From positions 1-17,706 of the forward strand of contig UZAN01048811.1 in NCBI GenBank assembly GCA_900618425.1: a stretch of 17,706 bases of DNA, given 5' to 3'. Made by a program: the position numbers and the translations under genes. Position 1 is the first letter of the stretch, and each line of letters opens with the position of its first letter. Positions 1 through 10,677 of this stretch are shown piece after piece. This DNA comes from Echinostoma caproni. Lineage: Eukaryota; Platyhelminthes; Trematoda; Plagiorchiida; Echinostomatidae. The notes under the pieces were generated by a model. It saw nothing but the letters and a program-made list of their open reading frames with translations, was not told where the DNA came from and made no database searches.

Positions 1-1260
1 AATAAGGTCTTCAAAGATCCAAATCATGACTGACTGGAAACCTGGGAAATAAGCTTAGTTCAAAGGTACCAACTTGTACCAACATAAACGGAGGGAACGG
101 GTAACTGTGATGAACTCACAAGAATACTTCAATGAAGGTGAGTACAAATTTCCATTCCCCAGGTAAATTTGTGATAAATATCGCCACAAAAATGTCCTCT
201 TACGCCAGTGTAGTTCACTTATTTTGACAAGGTTCCGCAGTGAGTGTGACGCGATGATCACCATAAGTTCTCTAAGTCTGACTTTATTGATATAACGTCG
301 GTATGTCTTATTGGGATAGAGCATTAGGTTATAAATCACCGTTAGCAGAGACAAGCTGCCCATGAAACTTCACATTGGTTCACATAGTTTGTGACAACAG
401 GAGGGGATTTGCATTCAATCATTGTCTCATCAAAGGAGACATCATTCCTATGGTTCGTACGATAGATGCAGATATGATTGTCGTTTGCTGTGTTAGAACG
501 GTAATTGAAACAATAATATGTTCGGCGGATCGTAATCAACTCTCCGTTACAAGAAAATCACATTCACAGAAACTAAAACAAAAAACAGCCGACCGGTTGC
601 GCTAGGAACTCACTCTTATGGGCGGGTGCATTAGCTAGTGCTTTGAGTACAAAGTCAACATCATGAAATCAGGCGTGTTTCGATGGAAACAAAGTGAGAG
701 AGTGAAATTTCCAATATCGCATTGTACATCACAGAATAGCCCTCAGCTCTCCGACCTGAGAGGATGAAACACTTAATGTGGGACCAGTCATGTCATAAAA
801 TGTTAGAAAACTGCTCATCAGCGGTTGCTGCAGTTCAAAATAATATTGTGGACAGTAGACAAACTGATTAAATATGCCCAAATTGACCAAATTTAAAGCA
901 TTTAGCATTTCGGAACGGAGACAGGCTCTTGTGATTAGCGTCCTGTATACCAAAAATAATTTGGAGTAGCACATGTGTGCTTTTACGTCTAAGAATGAGG
1001 CAAAAACTGCTTTTTCTCAGGACTGCTCATTCTCCGCATTGAATGAGGGAATTGGTAATACGACAACTGATCAATTCAGATTATTAGCATTCCTGTACTG
1101 TCCATGAATACCTCTAACTTTTTTAGATAACACTGGATGGCTTCCGTCAGCAATCACGGTATAGAATCGGGAGTGCCGTGAGATTCGTTGATCTGAAGTT
1201 CACTAAATGTAACTCTCACCGCAAATTTGCAATCTATCACCAGAATTTGACTAATGATCA
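1..1260. other. gene-less stretch, no supported feature
   Basis: Open frames here are at most 102 codons, overlap each other on opposite strands, and show no recognisable motif. I see no tRNA, rRNA or transposon terminal structure. A CTCATCAG string near 816 was checked for a hammerhead fold and failed. The stretch reads as intergenic or intronic DNA. Confidence 0.6.
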
Positions 1261-1760
1261 GCTAACTGATTTCACGCCCCAGAAAGCCTGTGTGGTCGGT
1301 GGGGGTGTCTTGGGTTGTGGTTAGTCAACCTTCCTGTGCACCTCGCAACATGCTCCCATGTTCACATGCTTCCACGAATTCCAAATTGACTGTGCTGAAG
1401 AAGCTCTTTCCACTTCCTTCTCGTGACGACGGTTTCCCACCGAAGTAAGAGGATGAAAAGCTAGCATCGGGGCTATAACCGGGTCTCTGAACCAGTGGCA
1501 GTTCACTTAGTTCAGTTAGCTAGACACACTGATTCCAAACCTACCAAGAGAAGACAGACTAACCACGCCACACCCACACCTTTGTGGTTGTGACAGTGGT
1601 CATCGGTTCCGTCTGGCATTGAGGTTTATCGGTCACCTTGGACGTTTGACCCCGCCCTATGGTCAAACGATCAGATAAACTGGACAGGAGTTCCCAATGG
1701 ATTGCAGTTTTCAAACACCAACCCGCTGCCTTGCGAGTCATGCTTTGGTTACACGAAGTC
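1261..1760. other. locally GC-richer gene-less patch
   Basis: This patch is visibly richer in G+C than its surroundings. It holds a G-run segment (about 1295-1322) and the nested hairpin at 1624-1680. Short minus-strand open frames of about 60 codons have no recognisable family. It could be an old, unrecognised repeat. A possible weak match to the ribozyme repeat near 1452-1500 is listed among the rejected observations. Confidence 0.4.
1624..1680. repeat. two-tier inverted repeat (nested hairpin)
   Basis: The inner stem is a perfect 9-bp inverted repeat, cgtttgacc at 1643-1651 against ggtcaaacg at 1661-1669, with a 9-base loop. An outer perfect 7-bp stem, gtttatc at 1624-1630 against gataaac at 1674-1680, encloses it, with asymmetric spacers of 12 and 4 bases. 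The structure is seen directly; its role is unknown. It could be a fragment of a small palindromic transposon or a chance structure. Confidence 0.5.
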
Positions 1761-3768
1761 TGCTGTTGTTAATTATCCAAGAAAATTCACCTGTTTTGGC
1801 CTGGACAACCTAGTAATATCGTGCCCACAAGCAAATTATGAACATACTTTCCTGTGATAAAATTTATTGTACCGTGATTTGCTTGGTATTCAGTCCGAAT
1901 TTAGACATACATGAATGAACATATGGAAATATAAATATAATTGATTTCATCACACTTTAATAAAGTCGGTTTATGATGAAACGAAAGATTCAGTGTTATT
2001 TAAACTGCAGATTCTTTAACAATACACGAAAACTATTGTCTTTCGCCATCCAAGAATTGTCTCGCACGCAAAACATCATCCCACAAGTCGTTCAAATTTA
2101 TTCGCAAGCTGCCGCATAGACGTTATTAGTAATACTCAAAGCTTCCCAGCTGCAAGACCATATGATGAGCACCCAATATTGCGAGGTGAAAATGTAATGC
2201 TGTATGGAATTCAGGGGATCATTCCAAATGGTACGCGAGGGTAAGCAACACAGAACAGCACAACAAAAATGTACGGATTATATGTATCCATACGGATTTC
2301 GCAGCCCCATATGTATCGATATCAGTCGGGATTGCGGTGTTAGAAAGAAAAAAGAATCCAGCAGAACGCGTATTCAAAAGAATCAACACAGATGACATTC
2401 TCGACTGTGTTTGACTGAGGTTCTGCTAATGCGAGCAGTGTACCTTGTGCCACAGAAACAAATACATGTGGAATGGACGAAAATCAGGTCATTTTCGTCG
2501 GGTGTTGGATACTAGAAATAATGCACGCGGTAGATGCATCACCTTATCAGAGCTAATTATGCACTACTTGGCAAATAAAGAGAACCCCACCGCTAACGCT
2601 TTCAGTCACCCAGTCCAGTGAAGGCAGTGATTTCTGTCACTGACATTTTCTTATAGATAATTGACAGTAATAGTTAGTCGTGTTCGTGTGTATGTAGCAT
2701 GCTTGTTACTCTAAGCCAGTCACCAAGTTTTTGGCATGAGGTAGGATCAAAACTGGAGCATTCCGGCAATGTCGATTTGAGGATGATCATTGTTTTCGTA
2801 ATCAGCAAAGTAGATCACTAATATCTGGTCTACTGGTCTGAACATACAGCCTTGATTTTACGATTTGAGTGGGAAAAATGACAAAATATCAATAAAATGC
2901 GATCGGTTCACTGAGAATTACTGTTACTCATTGAAACAGAGGAATCCATTCGCTTTACAATTTTTTATGTTTAAAATGGATTTGCATTTTGAATATGAAG
3001 TAAGTGAGCTTTCAGCTAACGTGTCACAATGCTCACATACTTGTGATCGTTTTTTATACTGAAATATTGAACTCACGAATGCAGATCATCTTCATAGATT
3101 CTCATATCCATGATTCACGAAATCTCTTCTTCAGTCAAAAGTGATTCACTTTACTATACTCTAGATTTAGCCCATGCAAACTCATGGATACCGAAGAGCT
3201 GTATTTTCTCAAGTCTATTACTTGCTTAGTTTTTTGAAGAAATCCTAAACGAGGGGCTACGAAACCGGTTTCAAAATGCATTTTCGCCGACTTGATTCCG
3301 AAATGAATTCCCTGACACTTGTATTTGCAATTCCACGGGTAAAAATTCCTAAGCAAGTTAAGTCCATTCCGTGAGGTTTGTTTCTGTATGGAATTTCTAT
3401 GCAGTACTTGTCAGCATCTAAATACGATATAGCCCCAAACGTATTTCTCTTCATTCTCACAGACCATTTCATGGCAAGAAAATATGAACTTGTCCGATCA
3501 TATCATTGGGATTTCAGCGAAGATTTTTCTGTTTGACTAAGTCTTTACTCATAGTTTGCCACACTAATATATTCAAACAACTAACTGTCATCATTATCTT
3601 TTCTCGATGAGCATTTTACTCCGCCGACAAAGGATGTATTTGGACAATCCTGAAGGGGGATAGAAAGATTACAAAACGCAGTGAAATCCGTCATAGCTCC
3701 CCAAAGTAAGATTGGCAAAACAAACTGATGGAGTTGGTGATTTATCGTGCTTAGACAAAAGAAACACT
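1761..3768. other. gene-less stretch, no supported feature
   Basis: Open frames are 73 codons or shorter, often in overlapping antisense pairs, with no conserved motif. The sequence is AT-leaning without long simple repeats. I see no RNA gene or mobile-element end. Confidence 0.6.
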
Positions 3769-3935
3769 GACCTGATCAGCTGCTGGTAGTCAAGTAGGCA
3801 GCATTCTTGCCCTTGACCTTTGAACACCCGGGTTTGCACCCCAGCTGGATTGAAGGACTTTATTGTTGATGAAATCTATGGAGGTCAAAACAACTCAAAG
3901 TGCCGTCAGGTATTCAATTCGCGATTTCGTTGATC
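3769..3935 (+). repeat. diverged ribozyme-repeat copy E (tRNA-like head plus hammerhead remnant)
   Basis: This segment aligns in sense orientation with the reverse complement of copy B at 17211-17553. The shared landmarks occur in the same order. First is ctgatcagctgc just upstream of the promoter. Next is a box A-like tagtcaagtagg (3787-3798), which fits TRGYNNARNNGG. A decayed box B, ggtttgcacc (3831-3840), follows. Then come TTGATGA (3866-3872), ggtcaaaac (3883-3891) and agtgcc (3899-3904). Conservation weakens after about 3930, and the region upstream of 3769 could not be aligned convincingly. It is the oldest-looking copy in the window and lies on the strand opposite to A, B and C. Distant similarity assembled by eye carries some risk of over-reading, but the ordered landmarks make chance unlikely. 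Confidence 0.65.
3860..3904 (+). ncRNA. decayed hammerhead ribozyme remnant in copy E
   Basis: The CTGATGA core has become TTGATGA (3866-3872). The stem II position carries aatc (3873-3876) opposite ggtc (3883-3886), which leaves only two Watson-Crick pairs, a wobble and a mismatch. The triplet expected to be GAA reads AAA (from 3887), the same change as in copies A and B. The stem III/cleavage region is one base shorter than in B, and stem I no longer pairs. By hammerhead rules it should be inactive. Confidence 0.5.
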
Positions 3936-6003
3936 ATCTATTCAAACTGAATCACCTGAAAACTATTGAATCACTTTAAGATGTTCTATTCAGCATCCTG
4001 TGTCCGTGGTCAGGTGATTGGATTTCTCACGGGCCCAATTTGAGAGACAAAATTCTCTTATATCATGTTTTCTTTTTGTTCATTTACGTGATAATCTGAC
4101 TAAGACGGCGTCCAGCTAAGGTGGGAATTTTAAAGCATCCGTTTAACGGATGCGGGTGATGTAGCTGTTCGGAGTAGAAATCGAAAACACCTATTTCTTG
4201 CGCACGTGCACATAGTGCACTTGTTACATAACTGACTGAGATGGAGGTAAATACGGATGAAACGGAGATTGCCTAAATATACCATCATTACACATCCCAA
4301 GAAAATCAGAGTAGTAACCCATCTTCTTTGCATTGATTCGTCTACAGGATAAGCATCTCAATGTACGTCAAACGTTGAGCTGGAGGGAAAAATCATAACA
4401 AAATGGGAAAATAAATAATCCATATTCCAGTTGCATGACCGGATGGTAATAGTAGTTTGGCCATCACACGTACGCATTGGTTCAGGTCATTAGGGGTGGG
4501 TGGGGGATGAATATGTCGCGTGTGATGTTGACCATGAAGAGCGGAGTATACTTGCGAAATGCTTTTTTGAGCACAGAGGGGGTATGTAGACGTATTCCAA
4601 TCGCTTCCGCTGTGACCAAAATCGAATCCCTATAGATTGACGTCTGCAAACTAAATTAAAAAGCCGAAACTAATAGACCAGAATAACCACAGGGTTTGAG
4701 TTCACTGGATGTGAAACGGTCTACCTGTTTATGCTCCTGCTCGCATTATTATTCAGCCAAGCTGTGTGTATCTCAAACACTTTTCAGATAAAAGTATGCT
4801 CCCGCAGCCATTATACTTTGTCCGACAGGAACAGGTGAATAAGTACTCACAGAAAGAAACTGCAGAAACAAGCAATTTATGTTTGAGTTGAAGGCGTAAA
4901 AGTGACCCGAAGATAAACACAATACGGAGGTGCTTACCCTTCCGTTCAACCCCACCAAATTCAACAATTGCTAACCAGCGACCAAGGAATCTAACAAACC
5001 TCGTCTTTTATGTATCTGGTAAATCGTTCTATCCACTGGTCAAACCGAAGATGAAATTCCCGTTTGCAATGATCACGGTAGGGGCGCACTTCCCACGCGC
5101 CTCAAGCGAATTCAAGCACAAGGAAGAACCAGCCTCCGGCAAACATCGTGTATTGGCCAATGTTTCACTAACCACTTTATGACTAACAGCTGTGAGACCA
5201 GTCACCACCGGAATGAGAACGTTCGTAGTTAAGAAAGGTACAAAGGAATAATCACCGAATCATAAATTATCGAATATTAATGTGCGTGGATACTACTTTG
5301 GCATTTGAAGATTACAGATTTGTAAACGATGCCATCTGTGTGAGTTTTCTCTTCCTCAGTATAAACCAAGCAGTCCCTTAGCTGCCCTGTTCAAAACCAT
5401 ATTTAGCTTGGCGCTGTTATAAATGCATTCAATTTAAAAGGTAATTCAGCACTATCAAAACCTACTTCGAACTGCCGTTACTTCATCTGCTGTATATTTA
5501 GGGCCGCAGAAGACATAATCGGACAGCCATCTGCCCAAACTTCGACCGCAGTCGCATTAAATGAGCAGCCCCGATGTTCCACGGTAGCACCGAACGAAAT
5601 TAGCAAAGGTGGAAAGCCACAATATCCACTTTTTGGTTGTGCGGACCTTATTCCAGGTTTTCACACGGTGGAGGAAGCTTGCGATAATAAGGTAAAATGG
5701 CCTGATTAAGCATGCGATTCATTTCATTTATTCGTTATTTGACAGAGGAATCAAAACCATACTTTAAAACGCATACATCGATCCAATGAACTTTGGTTCG
5801 CAACTGCTTGTACGCAATCTGATGCATGATTTTCGCAATTTTGAAACACACTCAATTGTGAAGAAATTAACACCAGGTGAATTTAGTGCATATTTGATCT
5901 TTTTTGTTTCTATGAAGTGTACAAATATGGATGTTGTGTGATGAACGGACATAATGAAAAACATGGGAAGGGGGAATATATCAAAAATACTTAATCTCAT
6001 TTA

Positions 6004-6023
6004 ACTCACAGTTACTTGTGAGT
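6004..6023. repeat. short perfect hairpin
   Basis: actcaca (6004-6010) and tgtgagt (6017-6023) form a perfect 7-bp stem with a 6-base loop. It lies between no genes, so a terminator role is unsupported. Probably incidental. Confidence 0.4.
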
Positions 6024-7881
6024 AGTGTTCTGGGTTAATTGAGATTAATTTAAACTGGTCATCCTACACGCACAACCCTCGGTTCATTTAGTCAACCATG
6101 CACTCGGAAGCGCTAGGCTCGATGTTTGCTGTTATTATATCATTTCTGTTATTATAGCTCGTCAGTAGTGCATACCCACCCACCGTCTTGTCAGTCTTTT
6201 GCATTTTGGATATATCGAACAGGTGTATGTATTAGCATAGTGCCAATCTGCTCTTACCAGAGCTCAATCGGATTGTCAGTTCATGTTTGTTCAGGTGTCG
6301 TCTTCAGGTGTAGTCATTTAGTTCACTTTTGGTATGGCAGCAACTAAGGGAGACACAGTTGACCACTTATTAACTTGAATCGAAAGCCTCCTACTAAGTC
6401 AAGTCTACATGTAGGTTACGGGATGAATTGGCAAAAACCTACTGGACTTGGTCGATAATTCGCTTTTAACTCTGGGTTACTTCGAGCAGTAGTCGTGTTG
6501 TGAGTAGTACTTTCGAATAGCGCTAAAGAACGTGAAAAAAGAGCAAGCTCTCTCAATGTGAATTGCTGTGTTCAAAATGATAACTACAGGATCTGTGCAT
6601 CTACCGACGGGCAGTTCTTTTAATCATTCTGTATGCTCATGAGAACTCTGAAGACATGTTTCAAATGAGACGTTTTTGGTATATATGGCAATTTACCGAT
6701 ACCATTATCGTTATTCGTGCTAAATGGTTCTTATCGTCCCGGCATTGTCTTGTTGGATAATAACAACTGGTGCCGTGACGGGGATTCATTTTCGACCTCA
6801 TTTTATGCAGTTCAAGCATGCTACTCACAATAGTAGTGGTGGGCAATTTGGTTCAGCGCTGGTATGCACAATTAATGAGTCCTAATAACAGTAAACCTCC
6901 AGTCTAGGGCTTCAGAGTATATAGTTCCCTGGAGGAACTGAGGATTATACGTGAAGGTGAAGTCCGGGGGTGGCTAGTTCAAAGCAATATTGAATCTGTC
7001 GATTGGTCTTTAGGAGTTAATTCACATTATATAAGGAATGAAGAAGTTCAACCAACTTCCTTCAAAGTTTTTGAATGAAGTTCGTTGAAAAAAACTGTGT
7101 GAATGAAGATTTAAGTTAACAGTATTTATGATATGATTGAATGACAGCGAACGTCAGTTAGTTGCATATCTCAAGCTGCGCACTTGTTTCTGTCCCTCGA
7201 ATATCCGATTATCCATGACTAGCAACCATTCGATGTTAACGTTTTCTCTCCTCAATGGACCTAGGTTTAATCCGCCTGTACCGCAAGCCCACAGTCGTAA
7301 ATGGTTCATTACCTTTCGCCATCTTCTTTCCCCAACAAGTCCAAAAAATTCAAACCCCACTGCAAAATCCATGGCCAGTTAGTTGCTGAAATGATTGGAT
7401 GTTCGGTTATCTTATTGTGCATAAAGATTTCATATTTTTGCAACCATAACTGCGTCATTTGAGGACCAGCAACAAAATCTTAGCATTCAAGACTGAAGGG
7501 AACTCATTCTCACGTTTTTGCATTAGTGTGTTTTAGCCGCAACTAGCCCAATTGATCTCTGACTGTCCACCGCAAAGTCAGTGAGCTAATCTTTTGAATT
7601 CATTTCAAGATTGCGTAATTGGTGTATTTTCCTTATTTAGTTCATGTGAATTTACAGTTCCATTGGTCTAAGTAGTGTTGAGAATTAGTGATAGTTATGC
7701 ATAAATACAAGGAGAAAATAGTTTGCTGCTGCGTTCTTTGAACACGGGAAGGATCACCAACCAAACAAGTCTCTCTGTCAAGCTAAAAAATGATTAATGA
7801 TTGATGAGAAAAGGGCTTCGCAGGATCAATGATGAATTGTACAAACTGTTAACAAAGAAGTTTCTTTACAAGACCTTGTTG

Positions 7882-7920
7882 ATTGCTAATAAAAGCAATT
7901 TTCACCCACTCGTTGGGTGA
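7882..7920. repeat. two adjacent hairpins
   Basis: Two perfect stems sit two bases apart: attgct/agcaat (7882-7887 and 7894-7899, 6-base loop), then tcaccca/tgggtga (7902-7908 and 7914-7920, 5-base loop). They look like consecutive arms of a structured RNA or cruciform-forming DNA. No box A/box B pair or cloverleaf could be completed around them. Confidence 0.45.
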
Positions 7921-7963
7921 TAATACGATAAGTTGCTCCATGACTCAGTCAGCTCAAAGGTCG

Positions 7964-7990
7964 CATTTAATACTTTCATTTAATACTTTC
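7964..7990. repeat. 13-bp direct tandem duplication
   Basis: The unit catttaatacttt at 7964-7976 is repeated immediately at 7977-7989, followed by a c. This is a recent slippage event or a target-site-like duplication without an insert. Seen directly; function unlikely. Confidence 0.7.
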
Positions 7991-8191
7991 GCGGAACCCC
8001 GAATTGTTTCCTAGTTCGTACGAAAGCCATCTCCCCTACAAGAGATATCAAAGATTTATTATGAAAATAACTTACAAGCTCGTGCTCGTCTCGTCCCATG
8101 GGTCGGTGTTGTGGTTAAAGCATAGTAATACATACAATTCCTTGTACAAAATGTCACATGATGTAGGCTTCTTCTACTGCTACACGCAGCT

Positions 8192-8317
8192 TCAATTACG
8201 TTGGAATATAAAGTAGACTAATGCATCAATGAGTCTCAGTTTGAAAGATTCAATGCTTGGCACACAGACGACGTGAGGTGGGAGAGAATTCCAGATCGAA
8301 CACACTCTGACTGCGAA
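8192..8317 (-). pseudogene. C-terminal block of retrotransposon ORF2, frame-shifted from the palm
   Basis: In a different frame from the palm, the minus strand encodes FAVRVCSIWNSLPPHVV followed by VPSIESFKLRL and a short tail ending at TGA 8194-8192. The RV..WNSLP..VV...S..SFK..L pattern is the conserved end of CR1/Jockey ORF2 proteins. It lies within about 45 bp of the RT palm, whereas in intact elements well over 100 residues separate the two. An internal deletion therefore joined them, with the junction somewhere in 8318-8360. The stop here is probably the original ORF2 terminus. Confidence 0.82.
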
Positions 8318-8360
8318 TGACTGACGCCGGCATTCCAATCAGCATTTTGAGACCACCCGT

Positions 8361-8711
8361 TCGAACGGATGCTTTCAGTCTCTCCTGGAGTACCAGCGAG
8401 CCCGCTGGTTGCGTCACTTTCTTATAAATTTTTGAGTCATCTGCATAGAATAATGCTTTTGGCCTCAGAGCCTCCGGCAGGTAGTTTATGAATGTTAGGA
8501 AACGTTGCAGGCCAAGCACAGATCCTTGTGGAACCCCATGGGTAACGTCCATAGAACTTCAAAGTGAATCAGAAACACGAACAGACACGGTCCGATTTCG
8601 GAGAAACACTTCGATCCACACAAGCATCGGGTCCCGAGTACCGAAATTATATAGTTTTCGCGGTAGAATTTCGTGGTTCACCCGATCGAACACTTTTGAG
8701 AGATCTAGATA
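8361..8711 (-). pseudogene. reverse transcriptase palm domain, pseudogene
   Basis: The frame starts just after a TGA at 8712-8714 and begins YLDLSKVFDRVNHEIL, which is RT motif A with its catalytic aspartate. It continues through KLYNFG and FLRNRTVSVRV, then hits an in-frame TGA at 8559-8561. Downstream are THGVPQGSVLG (motif B) and FINYLPEAL. Then comes FYADDSKIYKK (motif C), with the two catalytic aspartates encoded at 8436-8441. LQERLKASVR marks the start of the following helix. In the family this enzyme copies element RNA into DNA at a nicked target. The catalytic triad survives, but the stop and the missing downstream region make it non-functional. The open part from ATG 8552 to 8250 is a decayed remnant and not a real small gene. 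Confidence 0.88.
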
Positions 8712-10677
8712 TCACCCACAGACAAATGTTATCATTGAGCTTTTTTCTCCCAGATAACTGTGACCGATGAATTGTATACCAGTTTTAAGCAGAAAAGTGA
8801 AACACAAAACCTGTGAAGTTGGATTTCAAATTTTGTTTCCTCTTAAAAAGCGTAAATTAAAGCATAAAAGGAAAGCGTGCAATACAGCGGGGTAGGCCGA
8901 ATCAATTCAGCACGCGACACATACGACTGACAGAGGTATGCATTTTACAGTCACGTAGAGATCAGGAAACATAGAGGGGAACATTCAGCATAGATATGTA
9001 CCAAAACAGGTTCTAGCCTGGCTGCAGTGACCGAGAAAGACGCACTACTTATCAAAGCGTGTACTTTGAATGGTTCACCAATTAACAGAATTTATAAGAA
9101 AAATATTTTTCTTGTATGTGAAAGGAATTTCAATCTTCATACTCATCATTAGCAGATGTGTAAGTATTACGAGAACCTCCTCGATATGGAAGAGTTAACT
9201 TTGACAGTGATGATCTCGGCATTCCTGGATGGTGAGTTACTTCCTTGATCTACCAAATGTGCTCAATTTTAAGCTAGTAGTTTGCTGCTGAATACCGCAG
9301 CAGAATGAGGCAGAAACATCTTAAAAAACAGAATCACCGGAATAAGGAGTTTCCTCACGTGTTATTTGGTGTTCCTTCTGGGCTCGCGCGTGAGTCGCAG
9401 CTGATCGCGGCTATCGTATTAACATCAAAAGATACTTGCTATCTTGATCGTAAGAGTACGCGTAACGATGTGATGGCCGACACGGCTACACGGGTTTGTA
9501 TGATCCACATGACTGCACCACATGAGGTCGGAACAACAAAGAGATATCTCAAGGTTAATGCAATCATTTGACGCATCACACCAAGATCATGTGTCAAATA
9601 GTGCACATTGAGGAGATGACCGTGATAACATGAACAAGAACTGCCAGAAAAAAAGATAGAGCCGTTTTGGGAGAAGAAAAGATAGCATTAAGTGGCAAGT
9701 TTCCAACTAGTGTCATTCGCTTTTCCTGTATATCGGAGAGACATCAATTTAAACTCGGAATACATTTCAAACGTCTGAAGGCGGGGTAGGAAACTTGACT
9801 CGTAAGTGGGGTAGATAGGTTGCACATAATTCCTATATGAAGCAGTAGAAGATCCGCAGAGAATAACGGATAGTGATTTTAGCTACAGCTAAGACACATG
9901 AAATTATTTCAGCGCATCCGCAAATTGCCGCAATGCTGTAAGTAGGGTCATAATATTTGATGAGCTTATGTCTTGTCACATCAACATAGGGGTTTCGTTA
10001 ACATATCCAAAGTTTAATTTACCAGAGTTCATTTAATTCCACATAACGCTTCCGAAAGATGAGAATGCCGTTGGGACTTCTCGTGACTGACATCGAAATT
10101 ATCACTAATTGTTGATCGAATCTGTCCAGCGCTACTAAGCATAACTGAAAACACCACCCATGCAAGTTGTAACTTTTCTAAATGGATATAAGTGTCATCA
10201 TATTTGTATAAATGTGCCACGCCAACAAGCCAAAAAAATGGTACCAGCGGGGTCCAAATCCGGAGGATGAACGGGCTAATAATTGAATTTGATATTTTTA
10301 AACATGAATCATTTTTCTGACAACATTTACATATTTTACGGCGTTGGCCTGCTCATAAAACGTCGACCGCGGCAATCCTTCCGGAATAAGAGTAGAAGAA
10401 AACGTCTTTCAGTATCCTTATACAAGTTACAACTGCTTGCTATTTTTCGGAGAGCACGAGGTGTGCTTTACAATCGGCACCGAGCGACCAACAAAACCAA
10501 AAGGTTGAAGCTATCCTTACTATTTCGTACGGTAAACCAAATATACATTAGTTCTTCGTGTTGTTCTGTTCGAAACTTTTCACCACTAAACTCTATTATT
10601 TTAAATGTAATTTCTGTCCCAATTGCTTCTATCTTTTAGGCGTTGGACATTGTGTTTATTTTTGGTTATATTAATTT
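8712..10677. other. gene-less stretch, no supported feature
   Basis: Open frames include 88 codons at 9305-9571 and 118 codons at 10283-10639 (plus), neither with a recognisable domain. The 118-codon frame is the longest in the window; it is rich in basic residues, serine and leucine, and ends about 40 bp before repeat copy C. I do not call it as a gene. Further 5' retrotransposon sequence may lie just above 8711, but its translation is not recognisable. Confidence 0.5.

Larger units (their letters stand above)
3936..8191. other. gene-less stretch with scattered small hairpins
   Basis: No open frame exceeds 81 codons and none matches a family I recognise. Short structures are listed separately (6004-6023, 7882-7920, 7964-7990). 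A G-rich run near 4491-4507 has only three adjacent G tracts of three or more and is not a strong quadruplex. An antisense pair of frames at 7137-7382 has no identifiable product. The 3' untranslated tail of the retrotransposon remnant probably extends from 8191 down to about 8050, where the minus strand reads aataaatc, but its end cannot be fixed. Confidence 0.55.
8192..8711 (-). mobile_element. broken non-LTR (CR1/Jockey-type) retrotransposon fragment
   Basis: Translated on the minus strand, the segment gives two blocks of a non-LTR retrotransposon ORF2 in the expected order: the reverse transcriptase palm (8711 to about 8361), then the extreme C-terminal block (8317-8192). Motifs include DLSKVFDRVNH, GVPQGSVLG, FYADD and WNSLPPHVV. 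The full-length protein would have a long thumb/connection region between the two blocks; here it is essentially absent and the frame changes. Two TGA stops lie in the palm frame, at 8712-8714 and 8559-8561. No endonuclease domain, 5' end or target-site duplication is visible. The fragment is 5'-truncated, internally deleted and cannot be autonomous. CR1 and Jockey clades cannot be separated on this much sequence. Confidence 0.9.

Noticed and set aside
420..450. gtctcatca similar to the repeat's hammerhead core
   Set aside because: Only about nine bases match; the neighbouring stem II and GAA positions do not align.
806..835. CTCATCAG (antisense CTGATGAG) suggesting another hammerhead
   Set aside because: No stem II, GAA triplet or cleavage site follows at the required positions.
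1452..1520. tgaaaagctag and gggtctc in the same order as in repeat copy C
   Set aside because: Only 11 and 7 matching bases around a gap of about 12, with no CTGATGA core, box B or box A behind. Possibly a very decayed copy, but not supportable by eye.
4491..4507. G-rich run as a G-quadruplex
   Set aside because: Only three adjacent G tracts of three or more; the four-tract requirement is not met.
7137..7382. Antisense pair of frames, one reading GGLNLGPLRRE-like, resembling predicted proteins seen in repeats
   Set aside because: The resemblance is only to a generic repeat-derived string; no family or motif order could be supported.
8250..8552. 100-codon open frame beginning with ATG, apparently a small protein gene
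   Set aside because: It is an open piece inside the reverse transcriptase pseudogene: the homologous frame continues upstream through a TGA, and its last part is in the wrong frame for the element's C-terminus.
10283..10639. 118-codon open frame, the longest in the window
   Set aside because: No domain, signal or homology pattern is recognisable, its composition is AT-driven, and it stands alone next to a repeat. It is within chance length for AT-leaning non-coding DNA. A protein search and transcript mapping would decide.
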